Below are positions 26,583 through 35,107 of a stretch of DNA of 64,000 bases, piece by piece (the stretch's first letter is position 1; each line of letters starts with the position of its first letter). Origin of the DNA: Gammaproteobacteria bacterium (GTDB lineage Bacteria; Pseudomonadota; Gammaproteobacteria; JAJPIJ01); assembly GCA_035501935.1 (NCBI GenBank), contig DATJVC010000025.1, positions 106,296 through 170,295 on the forward strand. Direction: 5' to 3'. The translations under genes and the position numbers were made by a program. The notes under the pieces are model-generated. The model ran no database searches. It was not told the origin of the DNA and saw only the letters and a program-made list of their open reading frames with translations.

Positions 26583-27532
26583 AATGCCGCCGCAAGTTTG
26601 TCGGTGGCCGTGACCAGCGCGTCGATCACCGGCGGTTCACTGGCGAGGTGGCCGGCGTCGCGCAGGATGACCAGTTCGGAATGCGGCAGCACCCGGTGCA
26701 GCGACCACGATGCCTCCACCGTGCAGGTGAGGTCGGCGCGGCCGTGGATCAGCGTTGTCTGCACGCGCGGAAGTTTGTTCGCATCGCGCAGGATCTGATT
26801 GGGCTCAATGAAGTAGCGATGCCGCGCATAGTGGCTTTCAATCAGCACGTCGTTCAGCATGCGCTGCTCGTCCTCCGGCGTCTTCGGCAGGGTCGGCCCT
26901 TCCGGCAGGCGATAGGTCACGACCCGCCCCGTCCATTCCGTCCAGGCACGCGCCGCTGCCAGCCGCACGGCGGGGTCATTGCTGCGCACGCGCCGGTAGC
27001 AGGTTTCGATCATGTCGGACTGTCCGTCCGGCGGGAAGGCGCGCATCACCTCCTGCCAGTAGTCCGGAAAAATCAGATTGAGGCCGTTCTTGAAAAACCA
27101 GTCCATATCCGCCTGCCTCGCAAGAAAGGTTCCGCGCAGGATCATTGCCAGCACGCGATCCGGATGCGTCTGCGCGTAGATGAGCGCCAGCGTGGAACCC
27201 CAGGAGCCGCCGAACAACACCCAGCGGCCTATGCCCAGATGAGTGCGTATGCGCTCCAGATCGACCACTAGATCGTGGGTGGTGTTGGCTTCCGTGCGGC
27301 CCTGCGGCCTTGAACGGCCGCACCCGCGCTGATCGAAAAGTACGATGCGATAGCGCGCCGGATCGAAGAACTGGCGGTGATAGGCCTTGCAGCCCGAACC
27401 GGGACCGCCATGCAGGAATACGACCGGGATCCCCTCCGGCGTGCCACACTCCTCGACGTATAAAACGTGCTCGTCGTCCACGGGCAACGAATAGACCCGC
27501 GGATCCGCGATCTCCGGGTACAACGTGCGCAT
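26579..27532 (-). CDS. pip: prolyl aminopeptidase (alpha/beta hydrolase)
   Basis: A 317-residue serine peptidase that removes N-terminal proline. The oxyanion motif HGGPGSGCKAYHRQFFDP, DQRGCGRSRPQG, and the nucleophile elbow GGSWGSTLALIYAQ (Ser) are diagnostic of the proline iminopeptidase family. The catalytic Asp is in IHGRADLTCT and the His in DAGHLASEP. The start ATG at 27532 (MRTLYPEI) fits the family; a frame 5 codons longer exists. It is coupled to folP by a 4-base overlap. Confidence 0.93.
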   Translation of the reverse strand: MRTLYPEIADPRVYSLPVDDEHVLYVEECGTPEGIPVVFLHGGPGSGCKAYHRQFFDPARYRIVLFDQRGCGRSRPQGRTEANTTHDLVVDLERIRTHLGIGRWVLFGGSWGSTLALIYAQTHPDRVLAMILRGTFLARQADMDWFFKNGLNLIFPDYWQEVMRAFPPDGQSDMIETCYRRVRSNDPAVRLAAARAWTEWTGRVVTYRLPEGPTLPKTPEDEQRMLNDVLIESHYARHRYFIEPNQILRDANKLPRVQTTLIHGRADLTCTVEASWSLHRVLPHSELVILRDAGHLASEPPVIDALVTATDKLAAAL

Positions 27533-27553
27533 TCCCCTTCCCCCCATTCAATC

Positions 27554-27583
27554 CGCAAAGGCCCGCGTGAGCGGGCCGTTGCG
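27554..27583. terminator. strong stem-loop downstream of the FecR/SPOR gene
   Basis: GGCCCGC (27560-27566) and GCGGGCC (27571-27577) form a 7-bp stem with a GTGA tetraloop, extended by CGCAA/TTGCG outside one A-G mismatch (12 bp in all). It lies after the leftward FecR/SPOR gene and just before the peptidase start, so it could end the upstream transcript, though it lacks a long T-run. Confidence 0.55.
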
Positions 27584-27598
27584 TGATTATAAACGGAA

Positions 27599-27672
27599 AA
27601 ATCCCCCGCGCTTTTGCGCCGCCCCCTCGATAAAGGGGGCCGGCAGGGGCGAAGCGTCCGGCGGGGGGATTT
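27599..27672. repeat. MITE-like palindromic repeat, 74 bases
   Basis: The element is bounded by AAATCCCCC (27599-27607) and its inverse GGGGGATTT (27664-27672). Inside is a second hairpin, GCCCCCT (27621-27627) with AGGGGGC (27634-27640). This terminal design is like the widespread small AAATCCCCC...GGGGGATTT palindromic elements of bacterial genomes. It carries no gene and occupies most of the gap between the FecR/SPOR and peptidase genes. Confidence 0.7.
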
Positions 27673-27676
27673 CGAT

Positions 27677-28558
27677 TTACTGCGGGGTATTCTCGATGAT
27701 TTCGATATGGGTGAAATGGAAGGCTTCCTTCAACTGGCCGGCCACGTGCTCCGCATCGGGCCGTGTGGCGAAGCCCGGCATCACGACTTCGCGCCAGTCT
27801 GCGCCGCCGCGACGGCGTGGCTGCGCGGCCGAGGTGTAACCGGCTTCCGTCAATTGCCTGACGATGGCCTCTGCCGAGGCCGCATATCGATATTGCGCCA
27901 CGCGCAACGCGTAATGACCGCCGGCGAGCAAGATGCCCTGACCTTTCTGCAACTCGGTCTCTTGCGCCCATCGCTTCAGGTCATCCGGATTGACCGGACC
28001 GATCGGCAACGCCGGCTGCCCCCTGGGCGCCATGAACAGGCTCATCGGAGCGGACATGGTCTGCTCCGGCTCGCCCTCGCGCTGGATGGTGATTTTACCT
28101 TCGAGCAGCACGGCGAAGTCCCGATCCGGCTGGGCCTTGCCCCAGACGTCCGTGCCGCGTATGCCGATGGTGATCGTGGCGATGCGGGCGGTAATGTCGC
28201 GCTGGCGGTGCTTGCCCAGTGCGGAGGTGGTAAAGCGGAACGCGCCCTTCAAAACCTCCAGCACGCCCTTGTATATGCCCTGCGCATCCGCAGGCGGTTG
28301 CAACGTGCCCAACTGCAGATCGGCGTTTTCGCCCAGCTTGACGTGGCTGCCTTCCTCGAGCGACAGCAGAACGCGCGCGCCGGCGCCGGTGTGCAGCTGA
28401 TCGCTGCCCTTCAACTCCATGCCGGGTCGCAGAGCTGAGCGCGCACCATCACGCTCCAGCCAGGCCGGCATCTGCAATCCTTCGACCACCGCCGCGGGCG
28501 CCGCCAATAATATTGACGGCAGCAGGGCCAAAACCACAAACATCAACCACCGGCGCAT
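27677..28558 (-). CDS. FecR-domain protein with C-terminal SPOR domain
   Basis: A 293-residue exported protein: signal peptide (about 1-20, ILLAAPA), then a FecR-type beta domain (about 25-165; LKGSDQLHTGAGARVLLSLEEGSHVKLGENADL and ATITIGIRGTDVWG), then a SPOR-like domain (about 205-290) with two GY-type repeats that could bind septal peptidoglycan. The start is ATG at 28558, with GGAGGGGG 4 bases upstream. Its function is unknown; it follows the TonB2-like operon by about 100 bases on the same strand and may be co-regulated with it. Confidence 0.8.
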   Translation of the reverse strand: MRRWLMFVVLALLPSILLAAPAAVVEGLQMPAWLERDGARSALRPGMELKGSDQLHTGAGARVLLSLEEGSHVKLGENADLQLGTLQPPADAQGIYKGVLEVLKGAFRFTTSALGKHRQRDITARIATITIGIRGTDVWGKAQPDRDFAVLLEGKITIQREGEPEQTMSAPMSLFMAPRGQPALPIGPVNPDDLKRWAQETELQKGQGILLAGGHYALRVAQYRYAASAEAIVRQLTEAGYTSAAQPRRRGGADWREVVMPGFATRPDAEHVAGQLKEAFHFTHIEIIENTPQ

Positions 28559-28655
28559 ATTCCCCCTCCGTTTCACTTTCAGAGATGACTGGATGCCTTA
28601 GATACGCAGGCAGAATACGACCGGTGCTATTGAAGACGCCAATCCGTGAAGCCCG

Positions 28656-29864
28656 TCACATCGGGGCGTGTTTGTCTTCGTCATTGCCCGCGGTGCGCAG
28701 CTTGTCCAGCCACCACTGCGCCTGCTCGCGGCTGCTTTTGTCCTTTAGCGCCTGACTCAAGGCGTGCTCGGCCGCAGCCTGATCCCGGATATGCACGGCG
28801 GCGATACCCCACTGTAGGTAAGCCGTCCCTGATTCTTTCAAGCCGGGCAGGCGCGTCGCCTCCCGGAACATCTCCGCGGCCTTCGGCCACTGTTCCAGAT
28901 CGAAATAAATCTGCCCCAGACGGAAACAGGCTTCTGCATCGGCATTGATCGCGATCAGTTTTTGCAGCGCCTCCGCCGCCTTGGCCTTTTCCTGCGCCAG
29001 CAGCCAGCTGTCCGCCAGCAGATTCAGTCGTTCGGCATTCTGCGTCAAATGACCTGCATTCATTGCCTGCTCCAGCAGCGTGGCGGCACGCTGTGGCAGT
29101 TGCTGCGCCAGGTACAGCCGCGCGAGATTTTCGATGCCCGCCTCATCGAGTCCGCCGCGCGCGTGCAGCAGTTCCAACGTTACCACCGCCTTGCCGTCCT
29201 GCCCGGCCTGCTGGTACGCCGCCGCCAGTTGCAGCCAGTAATCGTTTTTGTCGGGGAAGAGGCGGGCCAGCTGTTCCAGCACACGCGCCGCGGCGGTGTA
29301 GTCCTTGAGCTGGATATGGCAGGCCGCCAGCAGTTGAAGCCATTGTTCGCCGGCGTTTCCCGTATCCTTGGCCAGCGATTCGGCGTGCGGGATCGCCGAT
29401 TTGCAATCGCCGGCATGGTAGTACCCAACCGCCGCCAGCGCGTGGGCATTCTGCGGCGGCGCGGGCTCCGTCTTGAGCCACGTCTCCAGGTAATTGAGTC
29501 CGTCGCGATACTTGCCATCGTGGATCAGGATTTGCGCCAGATTGTAATCAAGGTCATGGGTCGCGGCCGCCGGCAACGCATTGCGCTGCAAGGCCTCCCT
29601 GAAGGCCTGCGCGGCGCCGGAGTAATCCTCCGCCGCGCTGTAGGCGTAGCCCAGCACCTGATAGCTCACCGCGGCGTCATAGGACTTGTCCTGAATCGAA
29701 GGCAGCAGCGCCTTGATCTTGTCGATGGCGGCGGCGGACTTCTTCTCCTTGATCAGGCCTTGCGCCTCAATGAGCACGTCATGGGTATTCTGCGACAGCG
29801 CCGGCTTGTCCTCCGCGGCCAGCGCGGCGACACCCCAAAGCAACAAAAAAACTGCCCAACGCAT
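28656..29864 (-). CDS. secreted TPR protein of the TonB2-type operon
   Basis: A 402-residue protein with a signal peptide (LLLWGVAALAAED) and about nine tetratricopeptide-like helical repeats through the rest. It is the last gene of the DUF3450-TtpC-ExbB-ExbD-TonB-TPR order, which matches the Vibrio TonB2 gene cluster, where a TPR protein is the final member. The start ATG at 29864 lies 3 bases after the tonB stop. The protein is probably periplasmic and may scaffold the TonB complex; its exact role is not established. Confidence 0.85.
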   Translation of the reverse strand: MRWAVFLLLWGVAALAAEDKPALSQNTHDVLIEAQGLIKEKKSAAAIDKIKALLPSIQDKSYDAAVSYQVLGYAYSAAEDYSGAAQAFREALQRNALPAAATHDLDYNLAQILIHDGKYRDGLNYLETWLKTEPAPPQNAHALAAVGYYHAGDCKSAIPHAESLAKDTGNAGEQWLQLLAACHIQLKDYTAAARVLEQLARLFPDKNDYWLQLAAAYQQAGQDGKAVVTLELLHARGGLDEAGIENLARLYLAQQLPQRAATLLEQAMNAGHLTQNAERLNLLADSWLLAQEKAKAAEALQKLIAINADAEACFRLGQIYFDLEQWPKAAEMFREATRLPGLKESGTAYLQWGIAAVHIRDQAAAEHALSQALKDKSSREQAQWWLDKLRTAGNDEDKHAPM

Positions 29865-29866
29865 CG

Positions 29867-30562
29867 CTAACGCCCGCGCAGCGTGAATTTGACGACCTGG
29901 CGGGCGCGGCGTTCGACCGGCCTGCCGTCCACCACCTTCGGATTGAACTTCCATTTCAATATGGCATTCAGCACCGCTTCATTGAAAACCTCCGGCGGGT
30001 CGGCGGTCACCACGCGTGGATCCTTGACGCCACCGTCGGTGGTAATGGTGAATTCGACGGTGACGCTGCCCTCGATGCCGGCGCGCTGGGCGCGCGGCGG
30101 ATACAAGGGCGGCGAACGGTAGGTGGGCACGGCGGTGACGTCGATCTCCGGCGCGCCCGTCGCCGGCGCTATTGCGGCGGCCGGCTGCTCAACGGGCACC
30201 GCCGGTACTCCGGCTGCGCCGATCTGCGGCACGCCTGTGATCTGCAGCGGAATGTCGCTCAAGGCGGGCTGCGGGACTTGCAACGCCGGCGCGGTCGGCG
30301 GCGCCAGCTTTTGCGCAGCGCTTTGCGGCGGCGGTGGAGGCTCTTTGGGCGGTGGACGGTCGGGCAGTTTCTGCGGCCGCGTTACGGACAATGGTTCCGG
30401 CGCGCGCTCCAGCCGGATGAATTCGATCTGGCTGATGTCGTCCTGCAGCTTGTGCGCCGGGCGGCCACCGCCAACCATGTGGATGACGAACAGAAACAGC
30501 AACGCGTTGACGGCAATCGCCAGCAGTACGCTCAAGGGATAGCGTGCGCCGACGAAATTCAA
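29867..30562 (-). CDS. tonB: TonB energy transducer
   Basis: A 231-residue TonB. A single N-terminal membrane anchor (about 11-30, LLAIAVNALLFLFVIHMV) is followed by a proline-rich linker (LPDRPPPKEPPPPPQSA) spanning the periplasm. The C-terminal TonB fold contains PTYRSPPLYPPRAQRAGIEGSVTVEFTIT and ends with a basic VKFTLRGR. It transmits proton-motive energy from ExbBD to outer-membrane receptors such as the one at 35.9 kb. It overlaps exbD by 4 bases. Confidence 0.93.
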   Translation of the reverse strand: MNFVGARYPLSVLLAIAVNALLFLFVIHMVGGGRPAHKLQDDISQIEFIRLERAPEPLSVTRPQKLPDRPPPKEPPPPPQSAAQKLAPPTAPALQVPQPALSDIPLQITGVPQIGAAGVPAVPVEQPAAAIAPATGAPEIDVTAVPTYRSPPLYPPRAQRAGIEGSVTVEFTITTDGGVKDPRVVTADPPEVFNEAVLNAILKWKFNPKVVDGRPVERRARQVVKFTLRGR

Positions 30563-30981
30563 CGCGTCGTCTCCGGCTTGGTTGCGGCGATGGATACGTT
30601 GACCACGCCCGCCAGCCGCACTTGATCCAGCACCTGCACGGTCGAGCCCGTGCTGGCGTCGCGATCAGCGAGGATAATCACCGCCCCTTCCGGATTCTCG
30701 GCGTGCAGGCGCTCGATCTGCGGCCTCACCATGCGGATGTCCAGCCGCCGCTTCTCCATCCAGATTTCGCCGGTCTTGCTGATGGCGATGATGATGTTGT
30801 CCTTGTCCTTGCGCGTCACCGTCTGGGCGTTGGGGCGGTTGATCTCTATGCCGGACTCCTTGACGAAGGAGGCGGTGGCCACAAAGAAGATCAGCAGAAA
30901 CACCATGACGTCCACCATCGGCGTCACGTTGATGCGGGCCATCGTGTCCTGATGCTGTAGATGTCTGCGCCTCACGGTCAT
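30559..30981 (-). CDS. exbD: ExbD biopolymer transport protein
   Basis: A 140-residue protein with one membrane helix (about 17-37: INVTPMVDVMVFLLIFFVATASF). The essential aspartate (MVDVMV) is in the expected place, and the periplasmic domain has KTGEIWMEKRRLDIRM and VIILADRDASTGSTVQVLDQVR. With ExbB it forms the proton channel for TonB. It overlaps tonB by 4 bases, and is 4 bases after exbB. Confidence 0.94.
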   Translation of the reverse strand: MTVRRRHLQHQDTMARINVTPMVDVMVFLLIFFVATASFVKESGIEINRPNAQTVTRKDKDNIIIAISKTGEIWMEKRRLDIRMVRPQIERLHAENPEGAVIILADRDASTGSTVQVLDQVRLAGVVNVSIAATKPETTR

Positions 30982-30985
30982 TTCC

Positions 30986-31510
30986 TCAGACTGTGGGCAG
31001 GGATTGCTCTGCTTCGTGCGCCGCAGTACGGCTGCGCCGTTGCAAATGCAGGCTGAAATAAAGCCCCGAGAGGGCGGTCAGCAGTCCCGCCAAAGTGGTG
31101 AAAAGCGCCTGCGAGATGCCGGCGGTGAGGCCGCGGGCATTGCCGGTGCCGAAGACCCGCAACACTTCGAAACTGGTCACCATGCCGGTCACGGTGCCGA
31201 GCAGGCCCAGGAGCGGCAGCACCGTGGTCAGGCTGCGGATGAGGACCAAATGACGCCGCAGCAGCACAGTCAATTCCGAGAGCATCTGCTCGCGGATGCG
31301 ATGGGCGTGCCAGGAACGATGATCCGCGCGCGCGCGCCACGTCCTGATCATGGCCCGTAAATGCCATGGATAAATCCGATGCAAGAAGTAGTAACGCTCG
31401 ATGATCAAGGTCCACATCAGCGTCGAAGCGATGAGAATGGCCCACACCACCGGCCCGCCGCGATCCATGAAGCGCAGGAATTGTTCGTAATAAGTCAACA
31501 GCATGTTCAC
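30986..31510 (-). CDS. exbB: ExbB/MotA/TolQ-family proton channel protein
   Basis: A 174-residue ExbB2-type protein with three membrane segments: VVWAILIASTLMWTLIIERYYF near the start, then VLPLLGLLGTVTGMVTSFEVL and LFTTLAGLLTALSGLYFSL with the conserved channel polar residues. It is much shorter than the preceding TtpC-type protein and is the partner of ExbD. Its ATG is 2 bases after the ttpC-like stop. Confidence 0.92.
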   Translation of the reverse strand: MNMLLTYYEQFLRFMDRGGPVVWAILIASTLMWTLIIERYYFLHRIYPWHLRAMIRTWRARADHRSWHAHRIREQMLSELTVLLRRHLVLIRSLTTVLPLLGLLGTVTGMVTSFEVLRVFGTGNARGLTAGISQALFTTLAGLLTALSGLYFSLHLQRRSRTAAHEAEQSLPTV

Positions 31511-31512
31511 GG

Positions 31513-32859
31513 TCAGCCCCGGCCCTGCTCCGCCACACGGGCGACGATGCCCGCGCTCTGCTCGTCAAGCACCTGGATGAGTTGTTCGCTGCGTCCCCGC
31601 AGCACACTGTGTATCAAAAGACAGGGTATGGCGACGCTCATGCCGATGACCGTGGTGACCAGTGCCTCGGAAATGCCGCCGGCCACGACCTTGGCGTCGC
31701 CGGCGCCGAACAGGCTCAGCGCCTGAAAGGTCGAGATCATGCCACTCACCGTGCCGAGCAACCCCAGCAGCGGCGACGCCTCGGCGATGATCACGAGCGC
31801 CCCCAGCCCGCGCTGCAGGGCCGGGAGTTCACGCAGGATGGCCTCCTCCAGTTGCAGGCCCAGCGCCTCCACGTCCAGCTTCTGATGATCGAAATACACC
31901 TTCATCACGCGGCCCAGCGGATTGTCCGGATTGGGTCGGGGATTTTTCAACTGACGATCGATGCCCCGCTGTATCCGGGACAGCACCACAAAACGCTGCG
32001 CCGCGATCACCAGCGCGAGCAGGCCAAGCCCGATGGTGAACATACCTATCGCGCGGCCCTGCTGGATGCGCTGCCAGAAACTGGGGGCCTGCGCCAGAAG
32101 TGCCAGCATGGCGCCGCGCGTGGGATCGAAGGCAACCGCCGTCAGCCCCTCCTTGCTCTGCTCCAGATTGCGGGCCATGTGCTGATAGATCGACTCCGGC
32201 TGTTCGACGGGCGCGACCAGGCGCTGAATGTCGTTGGCATAGCGGAGGAAGTGGCCGTCCTCGGTCGCATTGAACACGCCAATCCGCGTCACCGTGCGTT
32301 CCTCCTCCTTGCCGTTGACGCCGATGACCTTGGCCTTGAAGCGCACGACCTTGCCGGACTCAACGATTTCCTGCAACAGCAGTTGCCAGAGTTTTTCGAT
32401 TTCCTCGATGGTGGGCAATTCCTCCGATCGAGCCAGCTTGGCCGGCAGTTCGTCGCGTCCCGGAAATTGCGCGGATACGAGCGAGCCGTCGAGCAGCGAT
32501 TTGATGTCTCCCGCCACCTGCCGCACCACGCCCTGTAATTCCCCCAGTTCGCCCATGGCGGTCTTGAGTGCCTCGCGCTGCTGGGCAATGGCCTGTTCGT
32601 TCTTGTCGTAAGCCGCCTTGAGCGCAGTGCCCCGCGCTTCCTCGGCGGCAAGCGCGGCCTTGGCCTGTTCCAACAGGGCCTGCTGCTGATCGCGCTGTTT
32701 CAGGAAACTCTGCTCGCGCTCGGCATCCTCCTGCCGCTGCGCGTTATGCTGTTGCAGCACCATTTGCAGCAGCTCGTCCAGACTGCGCGGCGCCGGTGGC
32801 GTCTGTGCCTGTGCCAGCAACGGCAGCAATGCCAGCAGCAGCGGGATCGCGCGGCTCAT
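31513..32859 (-). CDS. TtpC-like protein (MotA/ExbB domain with periplasmic coiled coil)
   Basis: A 448-residue protein with a signal peptide (LLALLPLLAQAQ), a long coiled-coil periplasmic part (about 25-260; LKQRDQQQALLEQAKAALAAEEA), and a C-terminal ExbB-type three-helix channel domain (about 270-445; SPLLGLLGTVSGMISTFQALSLFG and GGISEALVTTVIGMSVAIPCLL). This fusion is the TtpC signature of Vibrio TonB2 systems, where it is required beside ExbB2-ExbD2. It overlaps the DUF3450 gene by 4 bases. Confidence 0.92.
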   Translation of the reverse strand: MSRAIPLLLALLPLLAQAQTPPAPRSLDELLQMVLQQHNAQRQEDAEREQSFLKQRDQQQALLEQAKAALAAEEARGTALKAAYDKNEQAIAQQREALKTAMGELGELQGVVRQVAGDIKSLLDGSLVSAQFPGRDELPAKLARSEELPTIEEIEKLWQLLLQEIVESGKVVRFKAKVIGVNGKEEERTVTRIGVFNATEDGHFLRYANDIQRLVAPVEQPESIYQHMARNLEQSKEGLTAVAFDPTRGAMLALLAQAPSFWQRIQQGRAIGMFTIGLGLLALVIAAQRFVVLSRIQRGIDRQLKNPRPNPDNPLGRVMKVYFDHQKLDVEALGLQLEEAILRELPALQRGLGALVIIAEASPLLGLLGTVSGMISTFQALSLFGAGDAKVVAGGISEALVTTVIGMSVAIPCLLIHSVLRGRSEQLIQVLDEQSAGIVARVAEQGRG

Positions 32860-33632
32860 GGCGCGCCCTCCGGAGGCGGCAGCGGGATTTTGATCAGATC
32901 CGGCGTGATTTCCTTGCGCGCGATGCGCAGGCCCTGCGCGATGGAATCACGGTATTCACCGGGCAATGGCTGCAACTTTTTGCTGATAGGGTCCCAGTAA
33001 CCCGCCTCGCTGCCGTCGAGCGTGACATAAAACAACGCCACGCGGCCGACGCGCAGAAAATTCACCGTGCGATCTTTTTCGTCCTCTTTCAGATCTTGAT
33101 CCAGCGCACTGGTGTAGGCCTCGATGGTGCGCCCGTATTCGGCCTCGACCTGATAGGCCTCCATCACCCGGCGGTATTTTTCCGGCAGGCTGACATCCGG
33201 CCGGTCGAGCAGTGCCTGCAGGCTTTGCAGCCGTGCCTCGCGTTCGGATTTCAAGAATGGCGTGTCGAGTTTGACGAAGCTGTCCAGCGTATCGACCATC
33301 TTCTTCAGCAACGGCACGATTTGCTGCTGGATGACCTGCGCGCTCGCGGCCTGTCGCGTCAGTGATTCCAATTCGTGCTGCTGCTCCCTGCCCAGGCGTT
33401 CGATTTGATCGTTGTAAGCATGCAGGTCGTCGGTCCTCGCCAGGATCTGGCGGTACTCATTCAGCGCGGCATCGGCCTGGCCGGCGAGCGAGTCGATGTG
33501 CTGCTGGACCTGGGCGGCTTCCTTGTTCTGCTGCACGGCGGCATCAAGCGCGGCTTCGCCATCCACGGCGCCGAGCGTGGTTGAAGACAGCAGCGCCGCT
33601 GCCAGCACCAGACCTTGATGGGATTTCTTCAT
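32856..33632 (-). CDS. DUF3450 periplasmic protein, first gene of the TonB2-type operon
   Basis: A 258-residue exported protein of the DUF3450 family: signal peptide (LVLAAALLSSTTLGAVDG), then a long coiled coil (about 25-115; QQNKEAAQVQQHIDSLAGQADAALNEY) and a helical C-terminus. DUF3450 heads TonB2-type operons, but its biochemical task is not defined. The start ATG at 33632 is right, because the signal peptide begins there. The palindromic operator candidate at 33642-33656 overlaps the region of its ribosome site. Confidence 0.88.
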   Translation of the reverse strand: MKKSHQGLVLAAALLSSTTLGAVDGEAALDAAVQQNKEAAQVQQHIDSLAGQADAALNEYRQILARTDDLHAYNDQIERLGREQQHELESLTRQAASAQVIQQQIVPLLKKMVDTLDSFVKLDTPFLKSEREARLQSLQALLDRPDVSLPEKYRRVMEAYQVEAEYGRTIEAYTSALDQDLKEDEKDRTVNFLRVGRVALFYVTLDGSEAGYWDPISKKLQPLPGEYRDSIAQGLRIARKEITPDLIKIPLPPPEGAP

Positions 33633-33641
33633 GGTTTATCC

Positions 33642-33656
33642 CGGGAAATATTCCCG
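33642..33656. promoter_or_regulatory. palindromic operator candidate CGGGAA-N3-TTCCCG (site 1)
   Basis: CGGGAAATATTCCCG is a perfect inverted repeat with 6-base arms. It lies 10-24 bases upstream of the DUF3450 start codon and 117 bases upstream of the sensor kinase, within the 140-base divergent gap (33633-33772). The same arm and spacer design recurs before the TonB-dependent receptor. The nearby NarL-type regulator is the obvious candidate to bind it. Confidence 0.65.
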
Positions 33657-33772
33657 ATATTTGTTATTCATTCCGCTTTGCGTGCAAGACGCAGCACCAT
33701 ATCGAAAATTCAAAAAGCGTGGCATGGTATGCGTAGACAACCTCATGTTCAAGTCACCGGGGAAATGAATCT

Positions 33773-35101
33773 GTGAGCCTGCGTTTTCGTTTGAATCTGC
33801 TTATCACGCTAAGTTTCGTGATCATGCTGTTCACTGGAACGGCCCTCATCATCCAGAATGCCCGCAGTTCGGTCGCCGAGGAGACACAATCCACCGCCCA
33901 GCTCACCATGCGGTTGCTGGAAGTGGCCTTCACCAACATTCCACCAAGCATCGATCCGCTGCAACAAATCCTCGTTCATCTCGGTCAGTTCGAGAAAACG
34001 CGGCATCTGCACATTGACTTTGTGTCCCCGAATGGCGCCATGGACGTGGGGCTGCCACAGGCACAAACCCATCACGAGTTCGGGGCGCCGGACTGGTTCG
34101 TGCGTCTGGTCGCACCGCCACCGCTGCAACTGGAGCGCACGGTCATACGTTCCGGCGGTGATGTAACACGGATCATCATTTCCGCCGATCCGGCGGATGA
34201 AATCCGCGAGGTCTGGCGGGCGGCGCGCACCCTCTTCGGTCTGCTGTTTATCCTCTGCCTGCTCTCGAACGGCCTGGTATACATTTTTCTTGGACGCGCG
34301 CTCAAGCCCATCGACGGCATCCTGCGCGCGATCGGCGACGTCGAGCGCGGCGATTTCCGCGCCCGCCTGCCCGACACCGGCCTGCCGGAACTGGACGTGA
34401 TCGCGCGCAAGTTCAATCTCATGGCCGGAGGACTCGAGCGCAGCCGCGAGCAAAACCGCCTGCTCACGCAGAAGTCGCTGGCCATCCAGGAACAGGAGCG
34501 GCGTTACCTGGCTCAGGAACTGCACGATGAACTGGGACAATCCATCAGCGCCATCAAGGCGCTCGCCGTATCCATACTACAGGCGGGTGACAATACTCGA
34601 CGGGCGAACGACAGCGCCCGCACCATCACCGAGGTCTCACAACGCATCTATGACACCGTACGGGGGTTGATGAGCCGGCTGCGGCCGGTGATACTCGATG
34701 AATTGGGTCTGCTGCCGGCGCTGCAAAATCTGGTGGATGACTGGAATGAGCATCACGGTGACGCCTTCTGCCGGCTTGATGTGTCTGGTGAACTTCCCGC
34801 GCTCAAAGAGGATGTCAAAATCAACCTGTACCGCATCGTGCAGGAGGCGTTGACGAATGTGGCCAAACATGCGCGCGCGGGCGAAGTCGCCGTCACGCTG
34901 AATTCCTGTCCTGTCCGAGAAGGCGACGGTCTGGAGCTGCAAATCAAGGACAACGGCATCGGCATGCCCGAAGCAGTGACGGGAGGGCTGGGCTTGCGCG
35001 GCATGCGGGAGCGCGCGGAGGCACTTGGCGGAACATTCGAATTGCACAATGCGCCGGAAGGCGGCGTTCGTGTGCGAATACGGATCCCCATGACGGGATA
35101 A
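33773..35101 (+). CDS. NarX-type sensor histidine kinase
   Basis: A 442-residue membrane kinase of the HisKA_3 class. A first membrane helix (about 7-26) and second (about 157-177) flank a ~130-residue periplasmic sensor domain. A HAMP domain (about 178-232) leads to the phosphorylated histidine (His251) in QELHDELGQSISAIKAL, and the ATPase domain has NVAKHARA, IKDNGIGMP and GLGLRGMRERAEALGG. The start is GTG at 33773. It is followed 6 bases later by its response regulator and is divergent from the TonB2-type operon. Confidence 0.92.
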   Translation: MSLRFRLNLLITLSFVIMLFTGTALIIQNARSSVAEETQSTAQLTMRLLEVAFTNIPPSIDPLQQILVHLGQFEKTRHLHIDFVSPNGAMDVGLPQAQTHHEFGAPDWFVRLVAPPPLQLERTVIRSGGDVTRIIISADPADEIREVWRAARTLFGLLFILCLLSNGLVYIFLGRALKPIDGILRAIGDVERGDFRARLPDTGLPELDVIARKFNLMAGGLERSREQNRLLTQKSLAIQEQERRYLAQELHDELGQSISAIKALAVSILQAGDNTRRANDSARTITEVSQRIYDTVRGLMSRLRPVILDELGLLPALQNLVDDWNEHHGDAFCRLDVSGELPALKEDVKINLYRIVQEALTNVAKHARAGEVAVTLNSCPVREGDGLELQIKDNGIGMPEAVTGGLGLRGMRERAEALGGTFELHNAPEGGVRVRIRIPMTG

Positions 35102-35107
35102 CATTGA

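Noticed and set aside
31582..32538. A 318-codon frame opposite the TtpC-like gene
   Set aside because: It is antisense to a well-supported gene, is arginine/histidine/glutamine-rich and matches no family.
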